Shown here in pieces: positions 1-10,409 of a stretch of 64,000 nucleotides of DNA; within the stretch, counting starts at the first letter, position 1, and every line of letters starts with the position of its first letter. Origin of the DNA: Valencia hispanica (taxonomy: Eukaryota > Chordata > Actinopteri > Cyprinodontiformes > Valenciidae). The position numbers and the translations under genes are program-made. The stretch covers positions 7,932,149 through 7,996,148 of the forward strand of contig OY747721.1 of assembly GCA_963556495.2 (NCBI GenBank), given 5' to 3'. Below the pieces are notes generated by a model. The model ran no database searches. It had not been told where the DNA came from and was given only the letters and a program-made list of their open reading frames with translations.

Positions 1-349
1 CTCCACTTGATATATATATGTGTGAAAAATCTTTATTGTGAATTGGTGTAGGTTTTATGTCCTGATGTTATGGACATGGAGAGGAAAATTAAGGGGAAGA
101 AAGAAAGAAGATGAAGAAGAGAGGTAGGAAAGAAAAAGTCAAGAGAGAGGATGAGTTGAAAATACAAGAGGAAATTGAACAAAGAAAACACAGAAAAACA
201 TTGAAGTCTGCCTCCATACCCACAGGAGGGTAGAGAGAGAGAGAAAAAAAAGGAACATCGACAAAACAAACCAAACATTGTGAAGTCAGAACTACACAAC
301 CACATCACACAAAAATGGATATAAAAATACAACAACAATGTCACAGAAA
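1..349. other. Intergenic, no gene seen
   Basis: AT-rich sequence with a purine-rich stretch (about 76-250, mostly GA/AAG runs) that opens long antisense frames of low complexity. No splice signals, domains or family resemblance were recognised. Confidence 0.5.
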
Positions 350-1149
350 AACTCATGGTACCGAATAATCAAGATCTAGTAATGATAACCTCAGCCCAAG
401 AAAATATCTGTAAACACCAGAGACCCCACACCTATGTGTGTGTGTGAGCATGCTGGTGCATATAAGGTTGCTCCATGAGAGTGTTCGATAGCTAGTGTGA
501 GCAGGCATCAATCCGTCTCCCAGGAATCTATGCAGACATGAAGGAGATCGGAGCCAAGACATCCAAAGGACCCCCAGGGCCCCAGGCGAATCCGGGCGAG
601 GCCGAAGTTGTACCAGCTCCCGAGTCCTGATCCCGCGCAACGCAGAGCACTGAGACCAGGCATCCAATAAAGGCCAGGGCCGGTCCAACCCGCCAATGAA
701 CCGACCACGCAAGGTGCGCACAGAACAGGTGATCGAACGAGCAGAGATGCTGGATCCATATCCCGCCGAGCCACCGAACAGGCACCACCCAACAATCGCA
801 AACCTGGCACCCCTGAAAGAGGTGCCCCAACCAACCAAGGGAAGACATCAGCCCAGCGCATCGGCCGACCGACACACTGGTCCCCCCAGGCCCGGCCAGG
901 CACACACCAGGTCTGAACCGGATTGACCACCGACGCACCAGTGGGCAGGGGCATCCGTCACTGGCAGGGAGTGACGGAGGGGAAATAGGCCCCCCATTAA
1001 ATGTAAGGCCTGAGGTGCGCCAGGCGAGAGGGCAGCCCAATACCCAACCTGACAGGTAGACAAAGACATACAGACACAGTCATACGTTCCCTCCCTCTTA
1101 AACACATACATTCTCACTGACTCACCAAGACACCCAAGAAATCACGCTG
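350..1149. other. GC-rich unassigned block
   Basis: A compositionally distinct stretch, richest in G, C and CpG at about 535-1050, within AT-rich surroundings. It opens several overlapping frames on both strands, but none gives a recognisable protein and their compositions (Gly, Pro, Arg, Trp) are what GC-rich DNA gives by chance. It abuts, on its right, a minus-strand LINE reverse transcriptase relic, so it may be the 3' part of that LINE or another repeat. No family can be named. Confidence 0.4.
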
Positions 1150-1446
1150 TACCCTAGGATTTGATGCCTAAAATGCAGTTAAAAAGTGCATCCATTGGCC
1201 GTGTGTCATCGGGAGACATGGCGATGTACAACTATGTATCGTCAGCATAACTATGAAAGTTAACTCCATGTCTTCCGATGACACTGCCAAGAGAGAGCAT
1301 ATAAAGGTTAAACAGCACTGGGCCTAAAATTGAACCCTGGGGCACACCACATGTGATCTTGTGGACCCTAGAGGAGCAGGTATCCAAACTTACCATAAAA
1401 GTACTGTCTGTGAGAAAAGATATAAACCATTTGTGAACAGCACCAG
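1150..1446 (-). pseudogene. LINE reverse transcriptase fragment (L2/Rex1-like)
   Basis: On the minus strand one frame reads, in order, a W-F-x-S-F-L segment, the palm motif CGVPQGSILGP, then FHSYADDT followed by a stop and LYIAMSPDD. These are RT blocks 4 and 5 of a non-LTR retrotransposon, with YADD as the catalytic box. The frame ends at IKS-stop. The same block order with near-identical wording occurs at 5,465-5,600 on the plus strand, so both come from one CR1/L2-type family. The stop directly after YADDT and the absence of flanking domains make this a dead 5'- and 3'-truncated copy. Confidence 0.8.
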
Positions 1447-2347
1447 AGAGGCGAATGCATCATTGTTTGATTTGAGAAGTTCTGTGTATATTTTATGCTT
1501 TATCGTGGATTTATTTTTTTCTCCATTTTCTCTCTGCCAGCCTGCAATTTCTCTTTTGTTTTTTGAGGCTTTAATTTCTCCTAGGCGATTAAAATTATGA
1601 GGGCAAACTTTTAACTTTAAGTGGATCAAGCAGGTCGAGAATAGATTGAAGTCCATCGGCGGAGTGGGGGTGTGGCCCGGATTGTTTTTTCAGAAGCCCC
1701 AGGTCTTTTGGAGTGAGTTTTTTTTTCACAGTAAGATGTCTGACTGACAAATGTATAAAACAAAAACTACACACAATATTAGAAGCACATAGCACACAGT
1801 CGTAAATTTCCCCCTAATTTTGGTATGATCCACTAGTGCCACTGCATGTGTTTGTGCGCAGCACTTGCGCATGTGAGGGAGGAGGGAGACACGCTGCGCG
1901 AATTTGCTGTAGAAGTGCAGGCAGACAGAGAAGAGCTCACGTTTGACCAGGTACCAAAGCAAATCACTTATACTGTATGATAATGTAAATATGACGATGT
2001 ATCACAAAGACTGGCGCGTATTACATTACTTGCTCTTTGTATTTTTACTAGCTCTGTCAGGGCTAATCAACCAAGAGCGAAATTAAAAGCCGAACAACAA
2101 TGCTGTTTTTCTTTTTTTTTAGCTTACATGTGTATTTATTTCATATTTTCAGTTGTTATCCCCCATGGCTAAATAAAGCACTCTCTACATTGGTTTCAGT
2201 TATGTAGTGATGTACAAAACTATGGACATAAGAGGCTTGTTTCAAAGAAAAATCTCAGATGAATTTGATTATATATATTATGCTTTATATGCCGTTCATT
2301 ATATTTCTATGCAAAACAAGAGGAATTTCCATACAGCAGTATATTCA
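1447..2347. other. Intergenic, no gene seen
   Basis: AT-rich with scattered T runs (1715-1730, 2108-2120). A G-rich patch at 1860-1945 is not flanked by convincing exon signals. No gene or named repeat recognised. Confidence 0.45.
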
Positions 2348-2874
2348 CAGTTGAAACCAGATACCTACATATACTTCTGGAAAAAAAAAATATGTTTTCT
2401 TTCCCGTTAAACATCAAATTACAGAAAACTTTTTTGTTTTAGCTAAATATATATTGACATATCTTTTAAATTAGTTAATGTCAGAATAAAGAGAGAGTTA
2501 TGTCTTTGTTTTTTTTAGCACTTTGATCAAACTCAAGAGTATACATACGCTAAGTTTACTGCGTCTTTAACCAAAAAGAAAACTCTAGATTATTCCATTC
2601 TGAGCTTAAGACGCTTCTGATTGGTTAATAGAGTCCATTTGAGTTAATTGGTGGCACACCTGTGGATGCATATTAAGGCACCCCAAAACACAGAGCCTCT
2701 TTCTTTGACATGGGAAAATCAAAAGTAATCAACCAAGACATCATCATACTTAAATTTAACAAATAATTTGTTTTTCAATATTTATTAATCTAAAAAAAAT
2801 GTTTAGTCTGATTTGATGTTTGAGTGTAAAAAGTGTTTTTATCTGAAGTGTATGTAAATATCTGGTTTCAATTG
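2348..2874. mobile_element. Tc1-type miniature element
   Basis: The left end reads CAGTTGAAACCAGATACCTA and the right end is its imperfect inverse (ending TCTGGTTTCAATTG, then TA). Such AGTTGAAACCAGAAG-type ends followed by TTTACATACAC are characteristic of fish Tc1 elements, and the same end is seen at 47,838. There is no transposase frame in the roughly 525 bp between the ends, so this is an internally deleted, non-autonomous copy. A CACACCTGTGGATGC stretch (about 2656) is also typical of the untranslated part of these elements. Confidence 0.7.
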
Positions 2875-2895
2875 TATATTTGATGTTTGGCTTGA

Positions 2896-3338
2896 GTGCT
2901 AGCACAAAGAGGGAGAGAGAGGAACAGAGAGGGAGAGGAGAATGAGGACAGAACAGAGATGGAACAAGAGCCAGGTGAGAAAGACGTGTTAGTCACAGAC
3001 AGTTGCCAAAACTCGCTAGAACATGTTCACAAGTGTATCTTATTAGGTTTGTAATTTTTCTAATTCTATATTTTATAGATCATGCAGGCTTTTTTGCAAA
3101 ACTAGGCTAAATAGTTATTTAAATAGTGTAGTTCTGTGGCAGTATTCAAAAATTATGGTACAAACTAGTAACTCAGAGAGAGATATCATTAAATAGTAAT
3201 GACTGTCTTTCTGATCATTCAGATAGGTCAGGGGAAATCAGGAAAGACAGAGAACACCAAAACACACCTGAAAAAGAATACGTGAATAATATTGACCCTG
3301 AAAATGTCATTGATAGGTTCGCAAAACTCAAGCCTTAA
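2896..3338 (+). other. Candidate two-exon coding relic, unknown family
   Basis: An open segment rich in Glu and Arg ends at 2974 with a good donor (CCAG/GTGAGA). A second segment starts at 3223 after an acceptor (CATTCAG) and closes at a stop at 3336-3338. Joined, the phase is kept and the product ends EYVNNIDPENVIDRFAKLKP. The second exon looks protein-like rather than random, but I do not recognise the family. It could be the N-terminal part of a TE-encoded protein or a decayed host exon pair. The only in-frame ATG is at 2959. Confidence 0.3.
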
Positions 3339-4079
3339 AGAATCTCATGCTGCCACAAAGAGGTTTTGATTTTCAGTGCTACTATCATCTAGTTTTGATT
3401 TTGGTTCTGTCCTGAAGTAGTCCTCATTTAGAACTGTTATAGTCCTGTTTTAATCCAGGATCAGTTTTTGGGTTTGGTTGAATTGTGGTTTAGTCCTGGT
3501 GTCTAGATACAGCCCTGGTTCTGTTCTCCCTTGTTGCCTAATTAATAATCTAATGTGATCTTAATGTGTCACATGTATGTGATATAATTTGTTTTCTTAT
3601 ATAAAGTTATGCTTGTCGAACACAACTTAAAACAAAACGCATATATATGATGCGCCCAAATAACATATATTTTTTAATCTAAACATCCTGTTGTCTGGGT
3701 GTGAGTGAAGCCCCCTGATGGTCCGTCACCACACCCCCCCCCCCCAAACACCCAGTAGGGTTAATAATTAGTTCAGGATCCTGGGCTTGAGCAAACGGCC
3801 AGAACTGAATCTGGACCCTGGTTCTTCCGGCTTGGAATGGCCTACACCGAAGGCGAGGATGATGAAAGGAGGCCGGAGAAGAGTTGAGCTCTGACGGCTG
3901 ACGAGAGTCTCTGGAGAGAGGAGAGCAGTCCGTCAACACCATGGAGGAGGGATGTCCCCTACGCGAAGCCTGGGCCGTTACCACTGGATCATCCGCCAGA
4001 ACATGAGGGGTTTATGCTCAGCCAATTTGTGTGCCAAAGTTGTGGAATTCATTACCACTGCAGATTAGGCAGGCTTCTT
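3339..4079. other. Intergenic, no gene seen
   Basis: Contains a C homopolymer run near 3734-3746 and an antisense frame at 3679-3984 with no recognisable content. The last part (about 4,015-4,079) may belong to the LINE that follows. Confidence 0.4.
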
Positions 4080-5617
4080 CGCTGTCCATTTTTTTATCTC
4101 TTTTTAAAACCCACTTATTTTGCTTGGCTTTTAACTCAGTATAAGAGGTTTTATGATTTTAAAAGAAACTTTAACTGACCGTTTTAAATCTGAAATACAT
4201 TTTCATTATGGTAGAGCTTTATCAGACAATGCTGTAACAAGTTTTAAAGAATCTGTTCCATTCTTACTTTCCTCAGTGGCTCAGAGTAACACAGTGGATG
4301 GCAGCAATTCTATCTCTAACCCTTCAGAAATTGATGGTCTGATTCATAGTGTTACTTCCTCATTTTGTTTGGGATTAGACAGTGGGCCCACCTTAAAAAA
4401 GAAAGTAATTAGCCATAGGAGGCGGACTCCCTGGTTTAATGCAGAGATGCGTACTTTAAAACAGAATAAAAGGAAGTTGGAGATAGAATGGCACTCTACA
4501 CATCTAGAGGATTCCTATATAACTTGGAAAAACAGTCAACTGCTATATAAAAAGACCCTTTGACAAGCTAGAACAGCATACTTTTCATCATTAACAGAGG
4601 CGAATAAGAACAATGCTAGTTTTTTTTTTTTAGTACAGTCACCAAACTTACACAGAGTCATAGCTCTGTTGAGCCAACTATTCCCCCAGCTCCTAGTAGT
4701 GATGACTTTATGGGATTCTTTATAAATAAAATTAATTATATCAAAAATAAAATCATTGGCATCCTCCCAAACATGGCTACTTCTTTCTCAGTAACTGAGG
4801 CAGCATCTGAGAGAACTGTAGAACCTCATTCGTGTTTGGACTGTTTTGATTCAGTCGAGCTTCTGTCGTTTTCAAAAATATTAGCCTCATCTAAACGTTC
4901 AACTTGTATGTTGGACCCAATCCCAACCAAATTATTTAAGGAAGTGTTCCATTTGGTTCCTGGCCCCATTTTAGATATGATGAATCTATCCTTAATAAAT
5001 GGATATGTACCACAGGAATTTAAAATTGCTGTAATTAAACCTTTACTTAAGCAACCTTCCCTTGATCAAGATGACTTAGTTAAATACAGACCTATATCTA
5101 ACCTTCCTTTCTTATCCAAAATCATTGAGAAAATAGATGCTAAGCAAGTTTGTGAGCATCTACAGTCACAGTAACGACCTAGTTGAAGAGTCTCAGTCAG
5201 GTTTTAGAGCTCATCATAGCACTGAAACAGCACTGGTGAAGGTTACTAATGATATTCTCATGGCCTCAGATATTGAACTTGTGTCTGTTCTTGTCTTGTT
5301 TGATCTTAGTGCTGCTTTTGACACAGTCGATCATAACATTCTCAGAAAGGCTTGAACATGTTGCAGGAATCAAAGCAACAGCACTAGGCTGGTTTAAATC
5401 ATATTTGTCCAACGGATTCCAGTTTGTTCATGTAAGTGATAAATCTTCTTCACACCCAAGGGTTACGTGTGGAGTTCCACAGGGTTCTGTGCTTGGACCA
5501 ATTCTTTTCACTATATATATGCTTCCAATTGGTACAATCATTAGACAGCATGGGATATATTTCCACAGCTATGCTGATGATACACACCTGGTTCTAATTA
5601 GCATATGGATACAGCGA
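4080..5617 (+). pseudogene. L2-like LINE, endonuclease tail and reverse transcriptase, broken
   Basis: Broken frames on the plus strand read through the linker typical of fish CR1/L2 LINEs (RTPWFNAEMRTLKQNKRKLE about 4425-4485) and then RT blocks: LDPIPTKLFKEVF, KPLLKQPSLDQDD..YRPISNLPFLSKI (about 5035-5125), [16 protein letters not shown] (about 5195), [16 protein letters not shown] (about 5298), CGVPQGSVLGPILF (about 5468) and FHSYADDTHLV (about 5562). Stops and frame changes occur near 4561, 4620 (T run), 5172 and 5353. The RNase/C-terminal tail is missing. The family encodes reverse transcription primed at a nick in chromosomal DNA; this copy cannot make an intact enzyme. Confidence 0.85.
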
Positions 5618-5830
5618 AACTGTGTGCCTGGCCAGGTCTGGCTTGAGTATCCTCAGTCAATATTGGATGAAACCACCACTTTCAAACAAGTTATATCACT
5701 CATGATTGGCAGCGAAACCGCGCCTGGTCACCCCAGGCTTGAATTTCCTTACACAGTATTAGATGAAACCACAACTTTAAAATCACTTGTGATTGGTTGG
5801 CAGATCTGTCACATTGGTCACCCTGGCTGA
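5618..5830. repeat. Two diverged ~105-bp tandem units
   Basis: Two consecutive units share ACAGCGAAAC..CCTGG, a CAGGCTTGA-like block, TATTGGATGAAACCACCACTTT versus TATTAGATGAAACCACAACTTT, and end in TGATTGG. They follow directly after the YADD box of the LINE and replace the region where its C-terminal tail should be. Confidence 0.65.
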
Positions 5831-5984
5831 TAATAAATGTAAACCCCAATAATAAAATAATAATTTATATATATATATTTATTTATTTATATATTTTATT
5901 ATGCTGTATAGTCATGTCATTGTTATCCTAGGCTACACTACTATTACCATCAAGGACATGAATGATTTTATTGAGGAAAAAAAT

Positions 5985-6065
5985 CTTATCTTATCTTATC
6001 TTATCTTATCTTATCTTATCTTATCTTATCTTATCTTATCTTATCTTATCTTATCTTATCTTATG
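5985..6065. repeat. (TTATC)n microsatellite
   Basis: About 16 uninterrupted TTATC pentamers. The tract forms the exact left edge of the truncated DDE transposase relic to its right. Confidence 0.95.
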
Positions 6066-6524
6066 TTAGACCTTGTAGGGGACACAGTCCTCCACAAGGA
6101 AACCTTTATTGAACATGACGGCTGCTGTTTGTTTTAAGTGGGAGAAGAGGCCAGACTGCTTCAGGATCTCTTTGTCACTGATGGAGCCTTCATACAGAGA
6201 TGACACGAAGGTTATTGCACCATGAGGAGCCATACCAATCAGCCCTTTGCAGGTGCAGTGTGATTTATAGGTGGAGAACACCTCACTCTGCAGCAGAAGA
6301 GAACTTGGTGTTTGGCACTGCAGCTCAGTGCAGTCCAGCACCACTTGAGTGTCCGAGTAATTTTGAAAAATATCTGGTAGATGTGCCTTCACTGCATCCT
6401 CAGACAGCCAAATGCCTACAGCTATAAGTACAGTGTATAGAAAGTTAGTCCAAGTATTGATGATGCGGCTCACAGTTGACTGGTGAATTTTAATCTGTAG
6501 GCCAAATCGTTTTGCAGCAGACTC
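6066..6524 (-). pseudogene. DDE_4 (Harbinger-type) transposase fragment
   Basis: The minus strand reads a helix-turn-helix-like segment (AAKRFGLQIKIHQSTVSRI), then NTWTNFLYT, then the nuclease core: VVLDCTELQ (first catalytic Asp), TPSSLLLQSEVFSTYKSH, KGLIGMAPHGAITFVSSLY and GSISDKEI (second Asp). The frame stops at VPYKV. This is the DDE superfamily 4 fold found in HARBI1/PIF-Harbinger and related THAP-containing fish transposases. The C-terminal third with the catalytic Glu is missing because the element is cut off at the TTATC microsatellite. It probably belongs with the THAP-like exons at 8,063-8,497, in the same orientation. Not functional as it stands. Confidence 0.8.
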
Positions 6525-8062
6525 AAAAACAAATATGTCATGAACAGGAATAACTTATCAATAGGTTTAAAAAACACAAAACAGTATTTTCAATCATTAT
6601 TCATCACACATACAGAACATAACTGACTAATTGATTTGAAGAAATTACACTTTACGATTCCAATAACAACATTTTACTTGGTTTTTAAGATCAAATTTAA
6701 ACTGCTGTCGAACCTCTTACAAATACTAACCTCCACATTATGCTGTATCACCAGCCAAAACCATATAAAATCTTGATGAATGCATTTCTCACTCTATATG
6801 GATGAATAGAATTAATTTACCATTGCACAGGCACTGTGAGGGACTTCATTTTTCCCAAGTGCAGTCCATGCTCTTTTCACGCACACCATCTTGTGTGTTG
6901 CTGGCTCTATCTGCTTCCAAAAGGCCATCAGGTGGGAATGACTTGCAAACCTGGGTGATATGTTTAAATATTGTAGATGTGCATTGACTGTATTAAATTA
7001 CAGATGTAAACAAAGTCAATATAATTCCTGTATGCCCCACATAATGCAATAAAACATGTATACAGACCATCAATCAAATTCATAGTTGAATAGGCTATTG
7101 AATACACAAATAGTTGTTTACATACATCCAAAGATATTACTATTTAGGCCATTCTTCACATTTGCACAACATTGAATGTTCAAAGCAGATGATAATATCT
7201 ACATCATATTCACTAGTGATGTTACGATGTGTGCCGAGGCCACGAAGCGTGTGTCGAGCAGTGGAGAGGGCATTTCTACAAAGCGCATATCGAGGCCTGT
7301 TTCATTTAGGGGAGGAGCCGAAAACGATGACGTCTGAAGCCCCGCTGCCACGTGACCGCTTCAGAAAGTGGTTCAGAGTTTGCGGAGTGGTTTGACAGCA
7401 ATATAAATCCCCTCAGGCTCCATTCAAAATGTGGGTTTGTGTAGGAGAGTTGAAGTCAGTTTGGAGTTTGGATAGGAGAGTTTGGTTAGAGTTTATATAG
7501 TTTGGAGAGTATAGAGACAGATAGTTTGAAGATTTAGGAGAGTGAGGAGAGGAGAGAAAGATAAGATTTAGGTAGGGTGAGCAACCGTCCTGTTTTCCCT
7601 GGACATGTCCACTTTTCACGTGCCGTCCAGGGCATCCGGGGGGATTTCATAGATTGATGAAAATGTCAGGATTTTCATAGTTCTAAGGGAACTAATAAGC
7701 ATATTTAGATTGACTGGTGCGATGCATGCAATATGACACATTTCCTCTCATTTATCATTTAGATGCTTTCGTGGATGGTTCTGAACCGTTTCATAGACGT
7801 AAGAGAGCGAGCTTTGATGCGCTGCACCACTTTCCCCTTCACCGTGCTGAGCGCACAGCGTTGTGACTGTTAAGATATTAATTCAATTCAATTCACTATT
7901 GTTACTCATTACACAGAATATAACTGACATTTTAGACTTTACAATCATGAGGGTACATAAAAACATTTAAAGAGAGTAATCATTAATTGCACTTTTAACT
8001 TCAGCATTTAACTTCAGTGTTTACTTTCTTACAAATCTGACAAACACTGTTGACATTTTTGA
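6525..8062. other. Probable transposon intron and intergenic sequence
   Basis: No coding exon recognised. It lies between two minus-strand parts of what looks like one THAP/DDE_4 element, so part of it is probably intron or later insertion. At 7,213-7,400 a GC-richer stretch beginning GTGATGTTACGATG resembles hAT-type termini of fish elements, and GA-rich simple sequence follows at 7,440-7,570. Neither is firm. Confidence 0.4.
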
Positions 8063-8497
8063 TTACCTTGTGTAAAACCTTATGTCATCATCGGAAGCAG
8101 CAAAACGTTCCAGCCCAAACTTGTTGCTGAGAGCCATTTCCTCAATTTGTTTTTGTAAACTTGAGATCTTCAGCATGGTCCAGCGCGAGATCAAGTGGAG
8201 CAGGCTCAGCAACAGAGCAATGGTCGTGGTCTGGGTGATGTTCATCCATTGGGGGGGTTAACTGTGGGGATTACCTCCATAACTGTGTCTGATCACCTTG
8301 TTCTTTGCTAAACTGCGGGCCATGGGACGGGACGAGTAAAGTTGTTCCACTGAAAAAGTACCAGGATGGCTCTGTTTTTTCAGACGTCTGCGTCCAGCTG
8401 TAGTTGAAGGCTCTATCAGATAGGTACTTTGAAAATGTTGGCTGCAGACTCTGGTGTGATTGGTAACAGTAAAGTTGCTGCATCTTATTTTAACCAC
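8063..8497 (-). pseudogene. THAP-like and coiled-coil exons of a DDE_4 transposon
   Basis: On the minus strand, FTVTNHTRVCSQHFQSTYLIEP (upper part) matches the second half of a THAP zinc finger (C-x2-H step in CSQHF, then a GRRRLKK tail). A shift of frame leads to a coiled coil (SLQKQIEEMALSNKFGLERFAASDDDIRFYTR) ending at a donor-like site at about 8,063. FGLERF..D..IRFYTR directly precedes the DDE_4 domain in many fish THAP/DDE_4 proteins, linking this piece to the nuclease fragment at 6,066-6,524. The first half of the THAP finger was not found, and the frame is broken near 8,250. Confidence 0.65.
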
Positions 8498-9795
8498 CCA
8501 CCTCTTCTGTAGCTCAGTGTCTTTGGGAAATGTGTAAAAAGTAAGAACGTAATTAAATGTGGCTGAACCTGTATGTTATATTTTGCTCGCAGCATGTAGC
8601 GGACTACATATATTGGAACTAGGATTATTGACACTGGATATGACAACGCTGCTTTATTCGGCCATTTTGTTTTCTGCACACACCAACTCTCGCGTGAATG
8701 GCAACTTCTAGAAGTACGGTGGTCTGGAAGGCTGGGATGTTTCTCTCTCCCTTCTTTTTGAAACAAAAGAGAAAAACAAACGCATGCAGTCGAGCATGGT
8801 AAACAGACACTTGAGCATGTCCAACTGTCTGCTATTCAACTAACGAACGGCTTAGACTTAGTTTTGAGCTGTCCATTCGCTAACATTATTTCAAACATGT
8901 GTACAACATAAATCATCATACACATTAAGTAAATCCGTGCTTTTTCTGCTGCTTTGATCAGTGTCGCAACTCGCTGCTGAAACTGTCCTGATACACTCAG
9001 AAAGAAAAATAATGTCCAACTCACCCTTCTTAGCTGTGCCTGCAAATCCAGGGCCATCATCTCGAACAAAAACAATCCTTTTACGTCCAGTTAATGTACT
9101 CCAATAAAGTACTTAGTCCACAAGTCTTCCTCAATTCAACTCTGCAGCTAAAACCTTTGTAAATTCCTTTCTTGCGTGCATTTCTCTGAATGTTTACGTC
9201 ACGACTGACAGATGCTCTTAAGAGCACGCTTCTTCTTCTTGATAATATTCACGGCTGGCAAACAACCAATTGGTGCGTTACTGCCACCAACTGATAAGAA
9301 GTGTGGACCAGAATGTTATTTTAGGGTCATGTCCATTTTGCATCCTTTCAAGGACCCCTCCTCAGCGGTCTACATAGGACAGGTCATTCCTCGACCAGGT
9401 AGACCGGATGTTAGCGGCTGTGAATTTGGATGGTCCAGCCTTACAATTAATTACTCTGTGAATGTCCTGTCAACTAGCAACCGTGACGATGCTAAACACA
9501 AACTGGTAAAAATGGAGCTAGAAATTTTCCAGAGTTTTCTTTTCTTTTCTTTTTTATTCTAGAGGAGCTACAGCAACTTTACTGTCGCTGGCATACTTTA
9601 TGTCTGGCTGAGAGGTAATCATATTTTATTTACTTCTACAGAGTTACAAGTTAATTTCAGCTAGTTTTATGGATAATTTCAGCAACTGAGTGACTGGTGA
9701 TCAAATGTAAACACTTAATATTCTATAAAATATCACATTACAACACTTTCTAGTATTCAGTTGATTTTAAAAATTGTGTGGAGAAATTGGTTTTA
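8498..9795. other. Upstream part of the THAP/DDE_4 element and intergenic DNA
   Basis: At 9,222-9,300 a CTTCTTCTTCTTGAT run followed by GGCTGGCAAACAACCAATTGG and CGTTACTGCCACC looks like the 5' end seen on several fish DNA transposons, suggesting that the minus-strand element starts near here. No first exon could be assigned. Antisense frames at 8,485-9,075 have no recognisable content. Confidence 0.4.
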
Positions 9796-9815
9796 TATAT
9801 ATATATATATATGTG

Positions 9816-9874
<59 letters not shown>

Positions 9875-9887
9875 ACACACACACAGA
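9796..9887. repeat. (TA)n(CA)n compound microsatellite
   Basis: A short TA run (9796-9812) runs into about 35 CA dinucleotides with GCAC and ATAC interruptions. Confidence 0.95.
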
Positions 9888-10069
9888 GAGAGACGATAAC
9901 AGCATCTTGGAAGTGATGCCCTGCTGACTCTCCTCCATTTATACATTTTTCTAAGATTGTTGGTAGTTTGTAGATTGTATGCATTAGAATAGATAGGATT
10001 GTCGACACAGTGAGTTGGCTGTAAGGTTAATCTAATGTGTTAATAAACCCTGTTATATTTTAAAGAGAA

Positions 10070-10397
10070 TGTCTAGAAGTCATCAGACCCAACTCGAAGC
10101 AGCTGCTTCTGATGAGATTCTCCTCCTCCCAAACACTCAAAAGCTCCCGTCACTCACCTCTATGGCGCTCAGTCATCAACCGCGTTGTGACGCATAGCTC
10201 CTACGACTCCAACCTGAGTAGTATTCTAGACCCGACGATTCCCTACGGCTAATAGCCTTTCCAAGCTCCTCGCATCACGAGTTCCTGGTTCTTCCATCTC
10301 CTCCGCTCAAATAAGACCTTCGGCTGCATCCTCACTCTGCACTTGGAACATCCATCTTCCCAGCAGCGATCTTCCATTGATCGCTGCATTCGTGACA
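10070..10397 (+). repeat. 5' LTR of the chromovirus
   Basis: 328 bp from TGTC to GACA. It differs from the 3' copy at five sites (T/A at base 5, C/T and G/T near 10,166-10,185, C/T and A/C near 10,303-10,312). No TATA box is seen in the first 100 bp. GCTCAGTCATC at 10,167-10,177 is complementary to the putative primer site just after the LTR and contains a TCAGTC initiator-like core. Confidence 0.95.
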
Positions 10398-10398
10398 G

Positions 10399-10409
10399 GA
10401 TGACTGAGC
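10399..10409 (+). promoter_or_regulatory. Putative self-primer binding site
   Basis: GATGACTGAGC begins 2 nt after the LTR. It does not start with TGG, as a tRNA-primed site would, but is an exact reverse complement of GCTCAGTCATC inside both LTRs (10,167-10,177 and 14,729-14,739). In the Tf1/sushi group the 5' end of the RNA itself primes minus-strand synthesis through such an 11-nt match. It also contains the gag ATG. Confidence 0.6.

Noticed and set aside
33..356. Hydrophobic Phe/Ser/Leu-rich antisense frame
   Set aside because: Comes from a purine-rich tract on the plus strand; no signal peptide followed by a domain.
353..1117. Overlapping antisense frames of 89-170 codons
   Set aside because: Several frames of the same GC-rich block are open at once, with composition-driven residues and no domain; not coding evidence.
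5985..6065. Regular repeats as a possible CRISPR array
   Set aside because: A pure pentanucleotide microsatellite with no spacers, in a vertebrate genome.
9750..10008. Cys/Val-rich antisense frames
   Set aside because: Translation of the CA microsatellite.
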